Positions 16,723 through 25,088 of a stretch of DNA of 64,000 nucleotides are shown piece after piece. Positions within the stretch are counted from its first letter, which is position 1. Each line of letters begins with the position of its first letter. Below the pieces are notes generated by a model, which saw only the letters and a program-made list of their open reading frames with translations, did not search any database and was not told the DNA's origin. Both the position numbers and the translations under genes were made by a program. Source of the DNA: Actinomycetales bacterium (GTDB taxonomy: Bacteria > Actinomycetota > Actinomycetes > Mycobacteriales > Micromonosporaceae); the NCBI GenBank assembly GCA_002919305.1, contig PKFB01000066.1:1-64000 (forward strand), written 5' to 3'.

Positions 16723-17630
16723 CAGCGCATCGTCTGGAAGCGCGGGACCTCACGCTCGGATACGACCGGCGGATCGTCGCTGAAGGCTTGAACGTGACGA
16801 TCCCGGATGGCTCGTTCACCGTGATCGTGGGCCCAAACGCCTGTGGGAAGTCCACCCTGTTGCGGGCGCTGGCCCGGGTGCTGCGGCCCCGCTCCGGCGC
16901 GGTGTATCTGGATGGCGCCCAGATCACCCGGTACTCGACCAAGGAGGTGGCGCGTCGGCTCGGGCTGCTACCGCAGAGCGCGATGGTGCCCGACGGCATC
17001 ACGGTGGTGGATCTGGTGGCGCGGGGTCGGTACCCGCACCAGGGGCTGCTGCGGCAGTGGTCGGTGGAGGATGAGACCGCGGTGACTGAGGCGATGGCCG
17101 CCACCGGCGTCACCGAGCTGGCCGACCGGTACGTGGATGAGCTGTCCGGTGGGCAGCGGCAGCGGGTGTGGTTGGCGATGGCGTTGGCGCAGCGTACTCC
17201 CCTGTTGCTATTGGATGAGCCGACCACTTTCCTGGATATCGCGCATCAGATCGAGATTCTGGATCTTTGTCAGGATCTGCGGGAGCAGGCCGGACGCACC
17301 TTGGTCGCGGTGCTGCACGACCTCAATCAGGCCTGCCGTTACGCCACCCATCTGATCGTGATGCACGCCGGGAAGGTGGTCGCCACCGGCGTCCCCGATC
17401 AGGTGATCACCGCGGAGCTGGTGGCCGAAGTGTTCGGCCTGCGGTGTCGGATCATCCCTGACCCGGAGACCGGGACGCCCATGGTGGTGCCGTTGGCGCG
17501 GCGGTCGACTCGCCCGCGACTGTCCTCTGAGGCCCAGAACGCCGCAGCCGCCGAGGATGCGGCGTTTCCGGGGGCAACGCCGGACCTGGAAGCGGCGCTA
17601 CCAGTGACAACGCTCACCCCAGCTAGTTAG
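16719..17630 (+). CDS. Iron-siderophore ABC transporter ATPase (FecE/FepC type)
   Basis: 303 residues from ATG 16719 with GGAGGGG nine bases upstream. Walker A GPNACGKST at 38-46, Q-loop LLPQ, ABC signature LSGGQ at 142-146, Walker B LLLLDEP ending at 168, and the switch His in VLHDLNQACRYATH. The segment ARGRYPHQGL and the pair LDEPTTFLDIAHQIEIL are typical of the siderophore branch. A 45-residue Ala-rich tail goes beyond the family's usual end. The protein would sit on the inner face of the membrane and power the two permeases encoded just upstream. Confidence 0.93.
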   Translation: MTAHRLEARDLTLGYDRRIVAEGLNVTIPDGSFTVIVGPNACGKSTLLRALARVLRPRSGAVYLDGAQITRYSTKEVARRLGLLPQSAMVPDGITVVDLVARGRYPHQGLLRQWSVEDETAVTEAMAATGVTELADRYVDELSGGQRQRVWLAMALAQRTPLLLLDEPTTFLDIAHQIEILDLCQDLREQAGRTLVAVLHDLNQACRYATHLIVMHAGKVVATGVPDQVITAELVAEVFGLRCRIIPDPETGTPMVVPLARRSTRPRLSSEAQNAAAAEDAAFPGATPDLEAALPVTTLTPAS

Positions 17631-17645
17631 GTAAGGCTTCCCTAT
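17627..17645 (+). promoter_or_regulatory. Second iron box, overlapping the ATPase stop codon
   Basis: TTAGGTAAGGCTTCCCTAT matches 15 of 19 positions of the IdeR/DtxR consensus. Its first bases include the TAG stop of the ATPase gene at 17628-17630. It should give the binding-protein gene its own iron-controlled promoter. Confidence 0.8.
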
Positions 17646-17702
17646 TTAAGATCCCCGGCTGACTGTGGATCACATTCGGTGAACCAGCTCAGGAGGTTGT
17701 TG

Positions 17703-18758
17703 ATGTCCGCTACCCGGTCACGGTTATCCGGCCCGTCTCTGCCGTCCCTCACCACCAGCCGCCGGCGTCTACTGCTCGGCGGCATGGGCGCCGTTGTCCT
17801 GTCCGGTCTGAGCGCCTGCGGAGGTGACGACTCATCCTCCGGCGAGACGGACCAGACCGCTGCGGGCTGGACCTACACCGACGACCGGGACCGCACAATC
17901 ACCCTGGACCAGCGGCCGGAACGGATCGTCGCGCAGGTGAACGTCGCGGGCGCGCTGTGGGACTTCGGGATCCGGCCGGTCGGGGTGTTCGGCCCGGCGA
18001 CCCTGCCCGACGGGAGCCCGGACCCGCAGGTCGGCAACGTCGACATCGACCAGGTGGAGTCACTGGGCAACGTCTGGGGCGAGTTCGATGTGGAGCGGTT
18101 CGCGAGCCTGGAGCCGGACCTGCTGGTCAGCATCATGTACGTCGAGGACACCCTGTGGTACGTGCCCGACGAGGTGGTCAACGAGGTAGAGGCCCTCACC
18201 CAGACCGCGGGCCTGCGGATGATCGGCATCAGCGCCCCCGAGGCGATCGACAAGGTGGCGCGGCTGGCGGAGGCCCTGGGTGCCGACCTGTCCTCTGAGG
18301 AGAACACCGCCGCCCGGGAACGCTTCGAGGCCGCCTGCGACCGGATCCGCTCCTTGGCACAGGAGAAGGCCGGGCTGCGCATCATGGCGATCTCTGGTAC
18401 GAACGACAACTTCTACGTGGCCTACCGGGAGCTGCACCCGGACCTGCGGCACCTCAGTGAGCTCGGGCTGGACATTGTGTTGGCCGAGCCGCCCAACCCA
18501 GAGGCGGACTTCTTCGAGGCCCTCTCCTGGGAGAACGCCAACCAGTACGAGGCGGACGTGATCATCTGGGACGCGCGTACCGGCAACCTGACGCCCGAGG
18601 AGCTCGACTCTATCCCCACCTGGCGGGAGCTGCCGGCGGTCCAAGCCGGGCAGCTGCTGCCCTGGCACGCCAGCCCGATCTACAGCTACCTGTCGTACGC
18701 GCAGGTGCTGGAGGAGCTGGCCGACGGTCTGAGCGGGTTCCGCACCGACATTGTCTGA
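17703..18758 (+). CDS. Iron-siderophore ABC transporter binding lipoprotein
   Basis: 351 residues. ATG 17703 has AGGAGG at 17691-17696; the GTG at 17679 lies before this site and is rejected. The signal has twin-arginine character (SRRR at 19-22 before LLLGGMGAVVLSGL) and ends in a lipobox LSAC with C39, so the protein is probably exported by Tat and anchored to the outer face of the membrane. The mature part begins with an acidic linker and shows the FepB/FecB-type substrate-binding start DDRDRTITLDQRPERIVAQVNVAGALWDFGIRPVG. It should capture ferric siderophore for the permeases encoded upstream. It has its own iron box 58-76 bases before the start. Confidence 0.92.
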   Translation: MSATRSRLSGPSLPSLTTSRRRLLLGGMGAVVLSGLSACGGDDSSSGETDQTAAGWTYTDDRDRTITLDQRPERIVAQVNVAGALWDFGIRPVGVFGPATLPDGSPDPQVGNVDIDQVESLGNVWGEFDVERFASLEPDLLVSIMYVEDTLWYVPDEVVNEVEALTQTAGLRMIGISAPEAIDKVARLAEALGADLSSEENTAARERFEAACDRIRSLAQEKAGLRIMAISGTNDNFYVAYRELHPDLRHLSELGLDIVLAEPPNPEADFFEALSWENANQYEADVIIWDARTGNLTPEELDSIPTWRELPAVQAGQLLPWHASPIYSYLSYAQVLEELADGLSGFRTDIV

Positions 18759-19067
18759 TGTCATTGTCTGATGTCTCTGGGCTTTCGACCGGCCCGGTGA
18801 AAACTCCCCACCGCTCGCCCGGTTCCTCCCCACGAGTGCTCAGAGGACGGATAAGGCCACTGGGGCGGCTTGACAGGTGACAGGTTGGCTTGCGGATCGA
18901 TCGCCTCCTCGCGGGAAACCAGTGCGTCGAATTCGAGATCGTGCAAGGTCTCCACGGTCCGCAGGCCGACGCTGTCCGTCCTTTGTGGCCTCAACTGTTG
19001 GGCGTGGCCTGTCCTGAAGTTTCGCTCTCGCGGCCTCCCACTTAAGCGACCGGCACCCCGATACCTC
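18759..19067. other. Intergenic stretch, nothing seen
   Basis: Gap between two converging genes. No frame with a ribosome site and coding character. It ends in the hairpin at 19068-19098. Confidence 0.4.
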
Positions 19068-19098
19068 GTGCCCCACATGGCCGCTGGTTGTGGGGCAC
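19068..19098. terminator. Terminator hairpin
   Basis: GTGCCCCAC (19068-19076) and GTGGGGCAC (19090-19098) are exact complements around a 13-base loop, followed by GCTCCCTTTT. It lies between the converging binding-protein and HTH-TPR genes and could stop transcription from the left. Confidence 0.7.
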
Positions 19099-19109
19099 GC
19101 TCCCTTTTA

Positions 19110-19137
19110 AAGCCCGTGACTTGAAGCCCGTGACTTG
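19110..19137 (+). repeat. Tandem 14-bp repeat, two copies
   Basis: AAGCCCGTGACTTG occurs twice without spacer at 19110-19123 and 19124-19137, seven bases before the end of the HTH-TPR gene. Probably a slippage duplication. Confidence 0.7.
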
Positions 19138-19144
19138 ACAGCCC

Positions 19145-20368
19145 TCACAGCACCCGCAGATGCTCGGCCAGCAACGCCAGCCGCTCCGACGGCTTACGCG
19201 GGCGTTCCAGCTGCTCCATGACGATGGTGGCGGACAGCGGATGGTAGCGCACCCACTCCGGCGCGATCTGCCGCGCCTGCCACAGCAGGTTGACGGTCTC
19301 GGTGTCGTTTCCCAGTTCGGAGTGCGCGTAGGCCATGTTGAGCAGGTACCGTGCCTCCCAGGTGGGCGGAAGCGCCCCACCCGACGGCGGCGGGACCTCC
19401 TCGGCTAACCGCACCGCCTGTTCGATGTCGGCGAGTTCGACCGCGTTGCTGGCGTAGTACATGCCGACCACGCGCGGCCCGAACACCGACCACTGGTCTA
19501 CCCGGTCCACGCCGTACCGGCTCGCCGCCGCCCGTGCCACGCTCAGGTGGTCGCTGGCCCGTTCCCCGTTGCCGGTGCGTACCACCGCGCAGCTGGCGTT
19601 GACCATGAGGTTGCCGAAGGTCGCCAGTTCGGTCCGGGAGGCGGAGGTGAAGCTGGGTTCGATCCGCTCGGCCATGGACAGCGCGACCCGCTCCGCTTCC
19701 TGGTAGCGGCCCTGTTTGAGCAGGATCCAGGACAGAAAAATCATCGAGGCCGCGGCGGGGAGGGGGCCGTCGGCCGCCCGGGAGGCCGCGGCGGCGCGTT
19801 CGACGGCGGTGAACGCTAAATCCTGGTGCCCCAGCATGACGGTGATCCCGGCGGCCATGTTGTACGCGGTGGCGAGCAGGGTGTGGGCCGTTGCGACGTC
19901 GTGGCTTCGCCATTCGCGCGTGGCGCGTCGCGCGTCTCCGATCAGTCCGGGCAGCAGGCGCGATACCAGAGCGAATTCTCCGTTCTGGTACGACGCCCAG
20001 GCGCGGTTGACCGAGGCTCGCAGATCCGGTAAGGAAGGCACCTCCTGGTCTTCGGCCAAATCCTCCTCACCGAATAGATCCGTCGTGGTGGTGATCGCCT
20101 GGCGTAAGGAGGTCAGATCCCCATTGCCGATCCCGTTCCCTTGCGGCAGCAGGCCAGCGGGCGCCACCAGGACCACAAGATCCACCCCAAGAGCGTTGGC
20201 GAGCTTGATCAGGGTGCTCCAGCGGGCCCCTTTCTTGCGTCCCTGCTCCAGCCGCGCGATCACATCCACGGAGACCCCGGAGCGGGCGGCGAGCTCTTCC
20301 TGAGTCCGGCCCCGGGCTTTACGGATGCGTGCCAGGTTCTCACCAATCGGCGAACGCGCCTCTGCCAT
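19145..20368 (-). CDS. HTH (Xre-type) transcriptional regulator with TPR-like sensor region
   Basis: 407 residues from ATG 20368 with GAGGAG seven bases upstream; the frame extends to 20449 without a ribosome site. Residues 8-62 form an Xre helix-turn-helix (GENLARIRKARGRTQEELAARSGVSVDVIARLEQG). The remainder is helical and Ala-rich with repeated A-[TL]-x-x-x-L-x-x-A-Y patterns (LLATAYNMAAG, YLLNMAYAHSELGNDTETVNLLWQA), as in TPR-type sensor parts of actinobacterial regulators. The gene diverges from a small gene across a perfect palindrome at 20460-20484, which is likely its own operator. Regulators of this form usually sit next to small genes of unknown role, as here. Confidence 0.85.
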   Translation of the reverse strand: MAEARSPIGENLARIRKARGRTQEELAARSGVSVDVIARLEQGRKKGARWSTLIKLANALGVDLVVLVAPAGLLPQGNGIGNGDLTSLRQAITTTTDLFGEEDLAEDQEVPSLPDLRASVNRAWASYQNGEFALVSRLLPGLIGDARRATREWRSHDVATAHTLLATAYNMAAGITVMLGHQDLAFTAVERAAAASRAADGPLPAAASMIFLSWILLKQGRYQEAERVALSMAERIEPSFTSASRTELATFGNLMVNASCAVVRTGNGERASDHLSVARAAASRYGVDRVDQWSVFGPRVVGMYYASNAVELADIEQAVRLAEEVPPPSGGALPPTWEARYLLNMAYAHSELGNDTETVNLLWQARQIAPEWVRYHPLSATIVMEQLERPRKPSERLALLAEHLRVL

Positions 20369-20459
20369 ATCGGACTCCTCGGACAGAGCAGCTCCTCGGA
20401 GCGAAAGAGCCTCTCTACGGTAACGCCACGTCTTTGACACGAAAACCATCCGTATACGA

Positions 20460-20484
20460 CCACTAGGACGAAACGTCCTAGTGG
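20460..20484. promoter_or_regulatory. Perfect palindromic operator between divergent genes
   Basis: CCACTAGGAC (20460-20469) and GTCCTAGTGG (20475-20484) are exact complements around GAAAC. It lies between the HTH-TPR gene and the divergent small gene. A related weaker copy starts at 20506. Confidence 0.75.
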
Positions 20485-20505
20485 CCCCTCAGCGCCCCTC
20501 TCCTC

Positions 20506-20520
20506 TAGGACAAAACATCC
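20506..20520. promoter_or_regulatory. Second, degenerate operator copy
   Basis: TAGGACAAAACATCC repeats the left half of the 20460 palindrome (TAGGACGAAACGTCC) with two changes. The two sites are about 43 bases apart, roughly four helical turns, which would allow cooperative binding. Confidence 0.5.
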
Positions 20521-20713
20521 CGGCCGACACGACACGAACGACACGGATTTGACGCTGCGTCCCTTTACCGTCACTGTTAGTAGTGACACGATGGCCATCA
20601 TCCAGGCAGATGCACTCAAACCGCCGCCTCATCTGCTGTGGAGACCCCCGCTGCCAGGCTCCCCCCGCGATCCTGGCAGCGGGCGCCCTAAGGACAGGAG
20701 CAGGAGCACTGCT

Positions 20714-20950
20714 GTGAGCACTCTCCCGTACGACCCACACGACCCGCCCGATGAGCCGCCGCCTGGCGTCACTGACCCGCTGTTGTGGGCGATGACGGTA
20801 CGGCTATTCCGTGACCACCAGCCGAGCATCGACGGTTGGTGCCAGACCTGCCGGCAGTTCTACCCCTGCCCAGGGCGACGCCTCGCCGACACAGGCTTCG
20901 CCAGCGCGATCCGCTATCCGTTTCCCCGTCTAACTCTGCCTCGCTCGTGA
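20714..20950 (+). CDS. Small protein with CxxC-like cysteines, divergent from the HTH-TPR regulator
   Basis: GTG 20714 has AGGAGC seven to eight bases upstream and gives 78 residues; the same frame is open from 20549 but the earlier part is Pro/Arg-rich without ribosome site. The protein has an acidic Pro-rich start (YDPHDPPDEPPPGVTDP), a short helix (LLWAMTVRLFRDHQP) and GWCQTCRQFYPCPGRRLAD, with three Cys. Such small CxxC proteins are often encoded next to Xre-type regulators in actinomycetes, but no function is known to me. It is followed 43 bases later by another small gene in the same direction. Confidence 0.6.
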   Translation: MSTLPYDPHDPPDEPPPGVTDPLLWAMTVRLFRDHQPSIDGWCQTCRQFYPCPGRRLADTGFASAIRYPFPRLTLPRS

Positions 20951-20993
20951 TGCACCCCGACGGTGACCCCGTGTTGTCAGGAGGTTCGGCGGC

Positions 20994-21323
20994 ATGAAAC
21001 CCCCTGTTTTCCCTCGTACCTGGGGTCTGTACCGGCATGAGGACACCTCCGGGGTGTCCGGCACTGGCCTGGTGGCCACTGGCGCGCTCTTCCCTAGCGG
21101 GAAGGCAGTCCTGGAGTGGTGCGGCACGACCACCGGCATCCAGCAGATCTCGATCTACGACTCACTCGCCGACGTGATCAGCATCCACGGCCACGGTGGA
21201 CGTACGGAGGTGGTGTGGTTTGACCAACTGGATGACATCATCGACGCCCACTGTTCGTGTCCGTGCGCCACCCGCGAGGCGGAGGCGGCGTTCTCGGTAC
21301 CGGAGCAACGCGTCCCGTCATGA
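20994..21323 (+). CDS. Small conserved actinobacterial protein of unknown function
   Basis: 109 residues from ATG 20994 with AGGAGG at a good spacing. It contains LYRHEDTSGVSGTGLVATGALFPSGKAVLEWCGTTTGI and a C-terminal CSCPC. The pattern G-x-V-A-x-G-x-x-F-x-[DS]-G-x-x-V-L-x-W fits a small beta-rich domain seen repeatedly in streptomycete-type genomes, usually beside regulator genes; no biochemical role is known to me. It is probably co-transcribed with the preceding small gene under the 20460 operator. Confidence 0.7.
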   Translation: MKPPVFPRTWGLYRHEDTSGVSGTGLVATGALFPSGKAVLEWCGTTTGIQQISIYDSLADVISIHGHGGRTEVVWFDQLDDIIDAHCSCPCATREAEAAFSVPEQRVPS

Positions 21324-21400
21324 ACCAACCCGCCGCACGATCAATGAGCCCGACTTTGTACACCGTGCGGGCGGGGATTCTTCCCTGACCGCACTCCTGG

Positions 21401-21417
21401 GTCGCTTGTGAAGCGAC
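21401..21417 (+). terminator. Small hairpin after the 109-residue gene
   Basis: GTCGCTT (21401-21407) and AAGCGAC (21411-21417) pair exactly around GTG, 78 bases after the stop at 21323. Confidence 0.45.
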
Positions 21418-21467
21418 GCTTGTCACAGCCGCGCACCGGTTCCCTTAACCCTGCACCCCCGTGGACT

Positions 21468-21541
21468 CCGCGATCCCGCGGTCTTGCGGTTTCCCCCGTC
21501 CCGCTGGGCAGAGCCCCCCTCAGCCCGCCGCGGGATCGCGG
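21468..21541. terminator. Long-loop inverted repeat between converging genes
   Basis: CCGCGATCCCGCGG (21468-21481) and CCGCGGGATCGCGG (21528-21541) are exact 14-base complements around a 46-base loop. It lies just downstream of the FHA gene and may terminate both converging genes, though the large loop is unusual for a simple terminator. Confidence 0.5.
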
Positions 21542-21589
21542 AATCACTACACGCAGCTCACCTGCTCATTGCATTCGAACTCACTGAGT

Positions 21590-22696
21590 TCATCGGGGCG
21601 GCAGCCGCAGCGCCATGGTCGGCGCCTCGGACATCACGGAGTCGTCCGCGCCCCCGTCGGAACTCTCCAGCATCGCCGGCAGCGTCCCCAACGTCACGCC
21701 CTCGGTCAGCTCCACGGTGTCCCACTGCCCGAGCCGCCGCCGCTGCCCCCGGCTCAGAGGGATCCGCTGGGGCGGCTCTCCCGGCCCGTTCCGGGTCAAC
21801 ACTACGGTTCCGTTGGTGCTGGTGTCGGTCACCACCAGCGCGTCGCCCTGCAGCTCCAGGACCAGGTGGCTGCGACTGACCCATCCGGCGGCCCGCTCAT
21901 CCAACCACGGCCCCAGCCGCACCCCAGCGGGGTCCTCAGGGGAGCGCCCCACCACGGTGGGGCCGCTCGCGCGTACCGCGAACCGTCCCCGCATCGCCTC
22001 CCCGACGCGCACCGCGACCGCGACCGCGGGCGGACGCAGCCCCACGTCTTGCAGCTGCTGCCCGTGTACCGGGCAGATCGGGACCCCACCGCGCAGCCGG
22101 GGCGGTGGCTGGTCGTACACCCGCGCCGGCCCGAACAGCGGACACTCAAAGGCGTTACACCGCCAGCTCCGCTCCAGCACTCGGGCGCGCGGACTGACCG
22201 GCCGCGGTACCGGCGTACCGGACGGCCGGGAGATCAAAGCGGCACCCCCGATCCCCGGGACCGGCGCCAGCAGCCATCCCGGCACCTGTGAGATCCAGGG
22301 GTACGCGGCGCCAAACCGCGCGAAATCGTCACGGCTGACCACGGGAAGCCCGGTGATGTCGGCGATCTCGACGATCCGGTCCTCCACCTGGGGCAGCAGC
22401 TCGGCCAGCCCGTCGTCGGCCCAGCGCCGCAACACCATCTTCTCGTTGGAGGTCAGTTCCAGATCAGAGGTCAGCGCACGGTCGACCACCGGGTAGACGA
22501 GCACGCCCCCGTCGTGCAGGTGACGGGCGAGCGCGTCCACGACTAAACCTAGTCGGAGCAGACTGGCGGTCCGCCCACCATCCAGATCCGCGTACCGCAC
22601 GATCTGAGCGACGTCCACCACGGCCTGCGCCAGGGTGATATCGGTGGTCAGTCGCTGCTCCATGGCGTCCAGTGCCCGTGATACCTCGAACCTCAC
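21590..22696 (-). CDS. FHA-domain protein with possible zinc-binding centre
   Basis: 368 residues. The N-terminal 130 residues are helical (MEQRLTTDITLAQAVVDVAQIVRYADLDGG), the middle has four Cys/His positions (RCNAFECPLFG, GVPICPVHGQQ) that could bind zinc, and the C-terminal part is an FHA domain: GPTVVGRSPEDPAG, WVSRSHLVLELQGDALVVTDTSTNGTVV. FHA domains bind phosphothreonine on partner proteins, usually targets of Ser/Thr kinases, so this is likely a cytoplasmic adaptor. No kinase is nearby. It converges on the two small genes to its left. Confidence 0.8.
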   Translation of the reverse strand: MRFEVSRALDAMEQRLTTDITLAQAVVDVAQIVRYADLDGGRTASLLRLGLVVDALARHLHDGGVLVYPVVDRALTSDLELTSNEKMVLRRWADDGLAELLPQVEDRIVEIADITGLPVVSRDDFARFGAAYPWISQVPGWLLAPVPGIGGAALISRPSGTPVPRPVSPRARVLERSWRCNAFECPLFGPARVYDQPPPRLRGGVPICPVHGQQLQDVGLRPPAVAVAVRVGEAMRGRFAVRASGPTVVGRSPEDPAGVRLGPWLDERAAGWVSRSHLVLELQGDALVVTDTSTNGTVVLTRNGPGEPPQRIPLSRGQRRRLGQWDTVELTEGVTLGTLPAMLESSDGGADDSVMSEAPTMALRLPPR

Positions 22697-22833
22697 ACCC
22701 GGCTCCCCTGTCTTACGCCTTTCTGTGGCCTCCCATCATGCCGACATCGACCGCGACGCCCGTCATCGCCCCACCTGTCCGGCGGCGCCGGCGCCGCGCC
22801 TCGCCCGTGACCTGAGGGTTTGGAAGGCGGGGT

Positions 22834-23460
22834 TTAGGAGGCAGGTGCGCGTACCGCCGCGGACACGGCCGCAAGAGCGGTGGTCGGGTCATCGAACCGG
22901 ATGACGCGGAACCCCATCCGGGCCGCCGCCGCGGTGTTCTCGCCCCGGTCGTCGACGAACAACACGTTCTCAGCGGGGGCGTCGAGCAGCTCCAACGTGC
23001 GGGTGAAACAGGCCGGGTCAGGCTTACACAGCCGCAGCTCACAGCTGAAGACCAATCGGCTGAAATGGCGGGTGAACGGCATCTCCCGGACCGCCTCGGC
23101 CAATTCTCGAGGCGCGTTGGACAGCAGCGCCAACCGCACCCCTGTCGTGGCCAGCTCATCGATCACCTCGAGGATGCTGTGCCGCAGCCGACTCCACATG
23201 GCGGTGTCTCGGTCGATCAAGTCGGCCATCTTCCCGGCGTCGAGCCGCACCCCCAGCTGCGTACCGACCGCCTCCCAGTAGGCCTCGGCGTCCAGGTCGG
23301 CCCGGTCATAGTCGGCCCGGTACGCCCAGTACGCCGCCTGAAGCCGCTCCGGCGACACACCCCCGGCTGTCTTCGCCAACGCGGCCCAGTCCTCCTCGAT
23401 GGGTTCGAAGCTGATCACGGCGCCGTAGTCGAACAGCACCCAACGGATGGGTGTACTCAT
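22834..23460 (-). CDS. HAD-superfamily hydrolase
   Basis: 208 residues. Motif I is WVLFDYGAVI (D11 nucleophile; the usual second Asp is Gly), motif II ALLSNAP, and motif III/IV CKPDPACF with LFVDDRGENTAAAARMGF. This places it in the haloacid dehalogenase-like group with the FDYGGV-type motif I; small-phosphate-ester hydrolysis is likely but the substrate is unknown. Its ATG overlaps the stop of the DeoR regulator gene by four bases, so the two form an operon and the enzyme may act on a sugar phosphate sensed by that regulator. Confidence 0.85.
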   Translation of the reverse strand: MSTPIRWVLFDYGAVISFEPIEEDWAALAKTAGGVSPERLQAAYWAYRADYDRADLDAEAYWEAVGTQLGVRLDAGKMADLIDRDTAMWSRLRHSILEVIDELATTGVRLALLSNAPRELAEAVREMPFTRHFSRLVFSCELRLCKPDPACFTRTLELLDAPAENVLFVDDRGENTAAAARMGFRVIRFDDPTTALAAVSAAVRAPAS

Positions 23461-24287
23461 CTGATTCCGCTCCCCTGGTGGTTGTCGGTGTCGAGGGTGG
23501 TGTGGGGTGAAGCCTCGTCGGCGACGATCACCTCGATGCCGTGGTCGGCGAGCGCCGCCAGCGCATCGGGGTCGGCCCGCTGGTCGGTGACCAGAACATC
23601 AACGCTGTCCACCGGCCCGATCCGGGCGAACGCGACCGCGTCGATCTTGGTGGCGTCGGCGGTGACCACGACGCGCCGGGCGCTGCGCAGCGCCCGTTTC
23701 TTCACCTCGACATCGGGAATGAAAAAGTCGGTCAGGCCCCGCTCGGCGGAGATACCGCCCACCGCCATCAGGTAGATGTCGAACTGAAACTCGGCCAGCA
23801 TCCGCTCGGTTACCGGCCCGATATACATCAGTTCGCCGGGGCGGAGTTGACCCCCGGGAGTCAGCACCGTGATCCCTGGTTGGGTGGCCAACAGGGCGGT
23901 GGCCTGAAAGCTCAACGGACAGACGGTCAGATCACGACGTCCGATCAGGGCGCGTGCCGCCTCCAGCGTGGTAGTGCCGGCGTCGACGATGACCGCATCG
24001 CCGTCGTTGACCAGGGCGGCCGCCGCCCGGCCGATCGCCGCCTTGTAGGAGGCGTCCACCGCCACCCGGTCAGCGAAACCCGGTTCGACGGCGCGTGGGT
24101 TGGCCAGTACCGCCCCACCGTAGATCCGTTTGGCGACTCCCCGGTCGGCCAGCTCCTCCAGATCACGGCGAATGGTCATCTCCGACACATTCAGGGAGCG
24201 GCTGAGTTCGGCCACCGTCACCTTGCCGTGCTCCAGCAGCCGACTCAACACCAGCTTTCTGCGCGATCGAACATCCACATCGCACAA
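23457..24287 (-). CDS. DeoR-family transcriptional regulator
   Basis: 276 residues. An N-terminal DeoR helix-turn-helix (KLVLSRLLEHGKVTVAELSRSLNVSEMTIRRDLEEL, residues 10-45) is followed by the sugar-phosphate sensor domain (DAVIVDAGTTTLEAARAL, LTPGGQLRPGE, TDFFIPDVEVKKRALRSARRVVVTADATKI). It should repress or activate a sugar-phosphate pathway depending on its ligand. It overlaps the HAD gene that follows and diverges from a two-component system; a perfect palindrome at 24323-24340 sits between them and is a good operator candidate. Confidence 0.9.
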   Translation of the reverse strand: MCDVDVRSRRKLVLSRLLEHGKVTVAELSRSLNVSEMTIRRDLEELADRGVAKRIYGGAVLANPRAVEPGFADRVAVDASYKAAIGRAAAALVNDGDAVIVDAGTTTLEAARALIGRRDLTVCPLSFQATALLATQPGITVLTPGGQLRPGELMYIGPVTERMLAEFQFDIYLMAVGGISAERGLTDFFIPDVEVKKRALRSARRVVVTADATKIDAVAFARIGPVDSVDVLVTDQRADPDALAALADHGIEVIVADEASPHTTLDTDNHQGSGIR

Positions 24288-24322
24288 TATAACAGCACTG
24301 GCGCACGAATCCCCGCGTCATA

Positions 24323-24340
24323 GCTGTTCGAACGAACAGC
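24323..24340. promoter_or_regulatory. Palindromic operator between DeoR gene and response regulator
   Basis: GCTGTTCG (24323-24330) and CGAACAGC (24333-24340) are exact complements around AA, 36 bases upstream of the DeoR start. It could serve autoregulation of the DeoR gene or act on the divergent two-component genes. Confidence 0.6.
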
Positions 24341-24412
24341 ATCGTGAAAACTTGTCCATGTCGAAACGAACGACTCTCAAGGAACGTGCGCTGCATCACT
24401 AAGGTGAAGGAG

Positions 24413-25072
24413 ATGCGTGTGCTACTGGTCGAAGACGACATGTCGGTAGCCGCCGCCCTGGAGGCGGCACTAAGGCGCCGCGGGTATGAAGTGATTCGTG
24501 CTGGGACCGCCGCCGAGGCTCTCGCCGCGCCCACCGTCGACCTCGTTCTTCTCGACCTAGGCCTCCCCGACGGCGACGGCATCGATGTCTGCCGGGAGCT
24601 GCGCCGTCGGAACGAGCACCTGGCGATCATCGCCGTCACTGCCCGGGGAGAGGAACGTGACCGGGTGGCCGGGTTGCGCACCGGCGCCGACGACTATGTG
24701 GTCAAGCCCTTCTCGATGATGGAGCTCCAGGCGCGGATGGAGGCGGTGCTGCGCCGCACCGTCCGGGTCCCTCCCCCACCGACGGTGCTGGAGGTCGGCC
24801 CGTTGCGCGTAGACTCAGCCAGCCGTCGAGTGACCGTCAACGGGCGGGAGATCTCGCTCACCCGTAAAGAATTCGAGCTGCTGGTGACGCTCGCGCGCGA
24901 GCCGGGCACCGTGGTCTCCCGTGACCGTCTGTTGATGGAGGTCTGGCGAACCACCTGGGCCGGCGGGCACACTCTGGAAGTGCATGTCGGCTCGCTACGC
25001 CATAAGCTCGGCATGCCCGAATTGGTGGAAACCGTCAGGGGGGTGGGCTACCGGCTGGTGGCCCCTCAGTAA
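24413..25072 (+). CDS. OmpR-family response regulator
   Basis: 219 residues from ATG 24413, preceded by AAGGTGAAGGAG. The receiver domain shows the acidic pair D8-D9, the phospho-acceptor D48 in LVLLDLGLPDGDG, and K98 in VVKPF; the C-terminal winged helix reads ISLTRKEFELLVTLAREPGTVVSRDRLL, HTLEVHVGSLRHKLG and VRGVGYRL. Phosphorylated by its partner kinase it would bind DNA as a dimer. The histidine kinase gene starts 16 bases later. The next gene after that is a TAXI-type binding protein on the other strand, suggesting control of uptake of a small organic acid. Confidence 0.93.
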   Translation: MRVLLVEDDMSVAAALEAALRRRGYEVIRAGTAAEALAAPTVDLVLLDLGLPDGDGIDVCRELRRRNEHLAIIAVTARGEERDRVAGLRTGADDYVVKPFSMMELQARMEAVLRRTVRVPPPPTVLEVGPLRVDSASRRVTVNGREISLTRKEFELLVTLAREPGTVVSRDRLLMEVWRTTWAGGHTLEVHVGSLRHKLGMPELVETVRGVGYRLVAPQ

Positions 25073-25088
25073 TTCAGGAGGAGGCACC

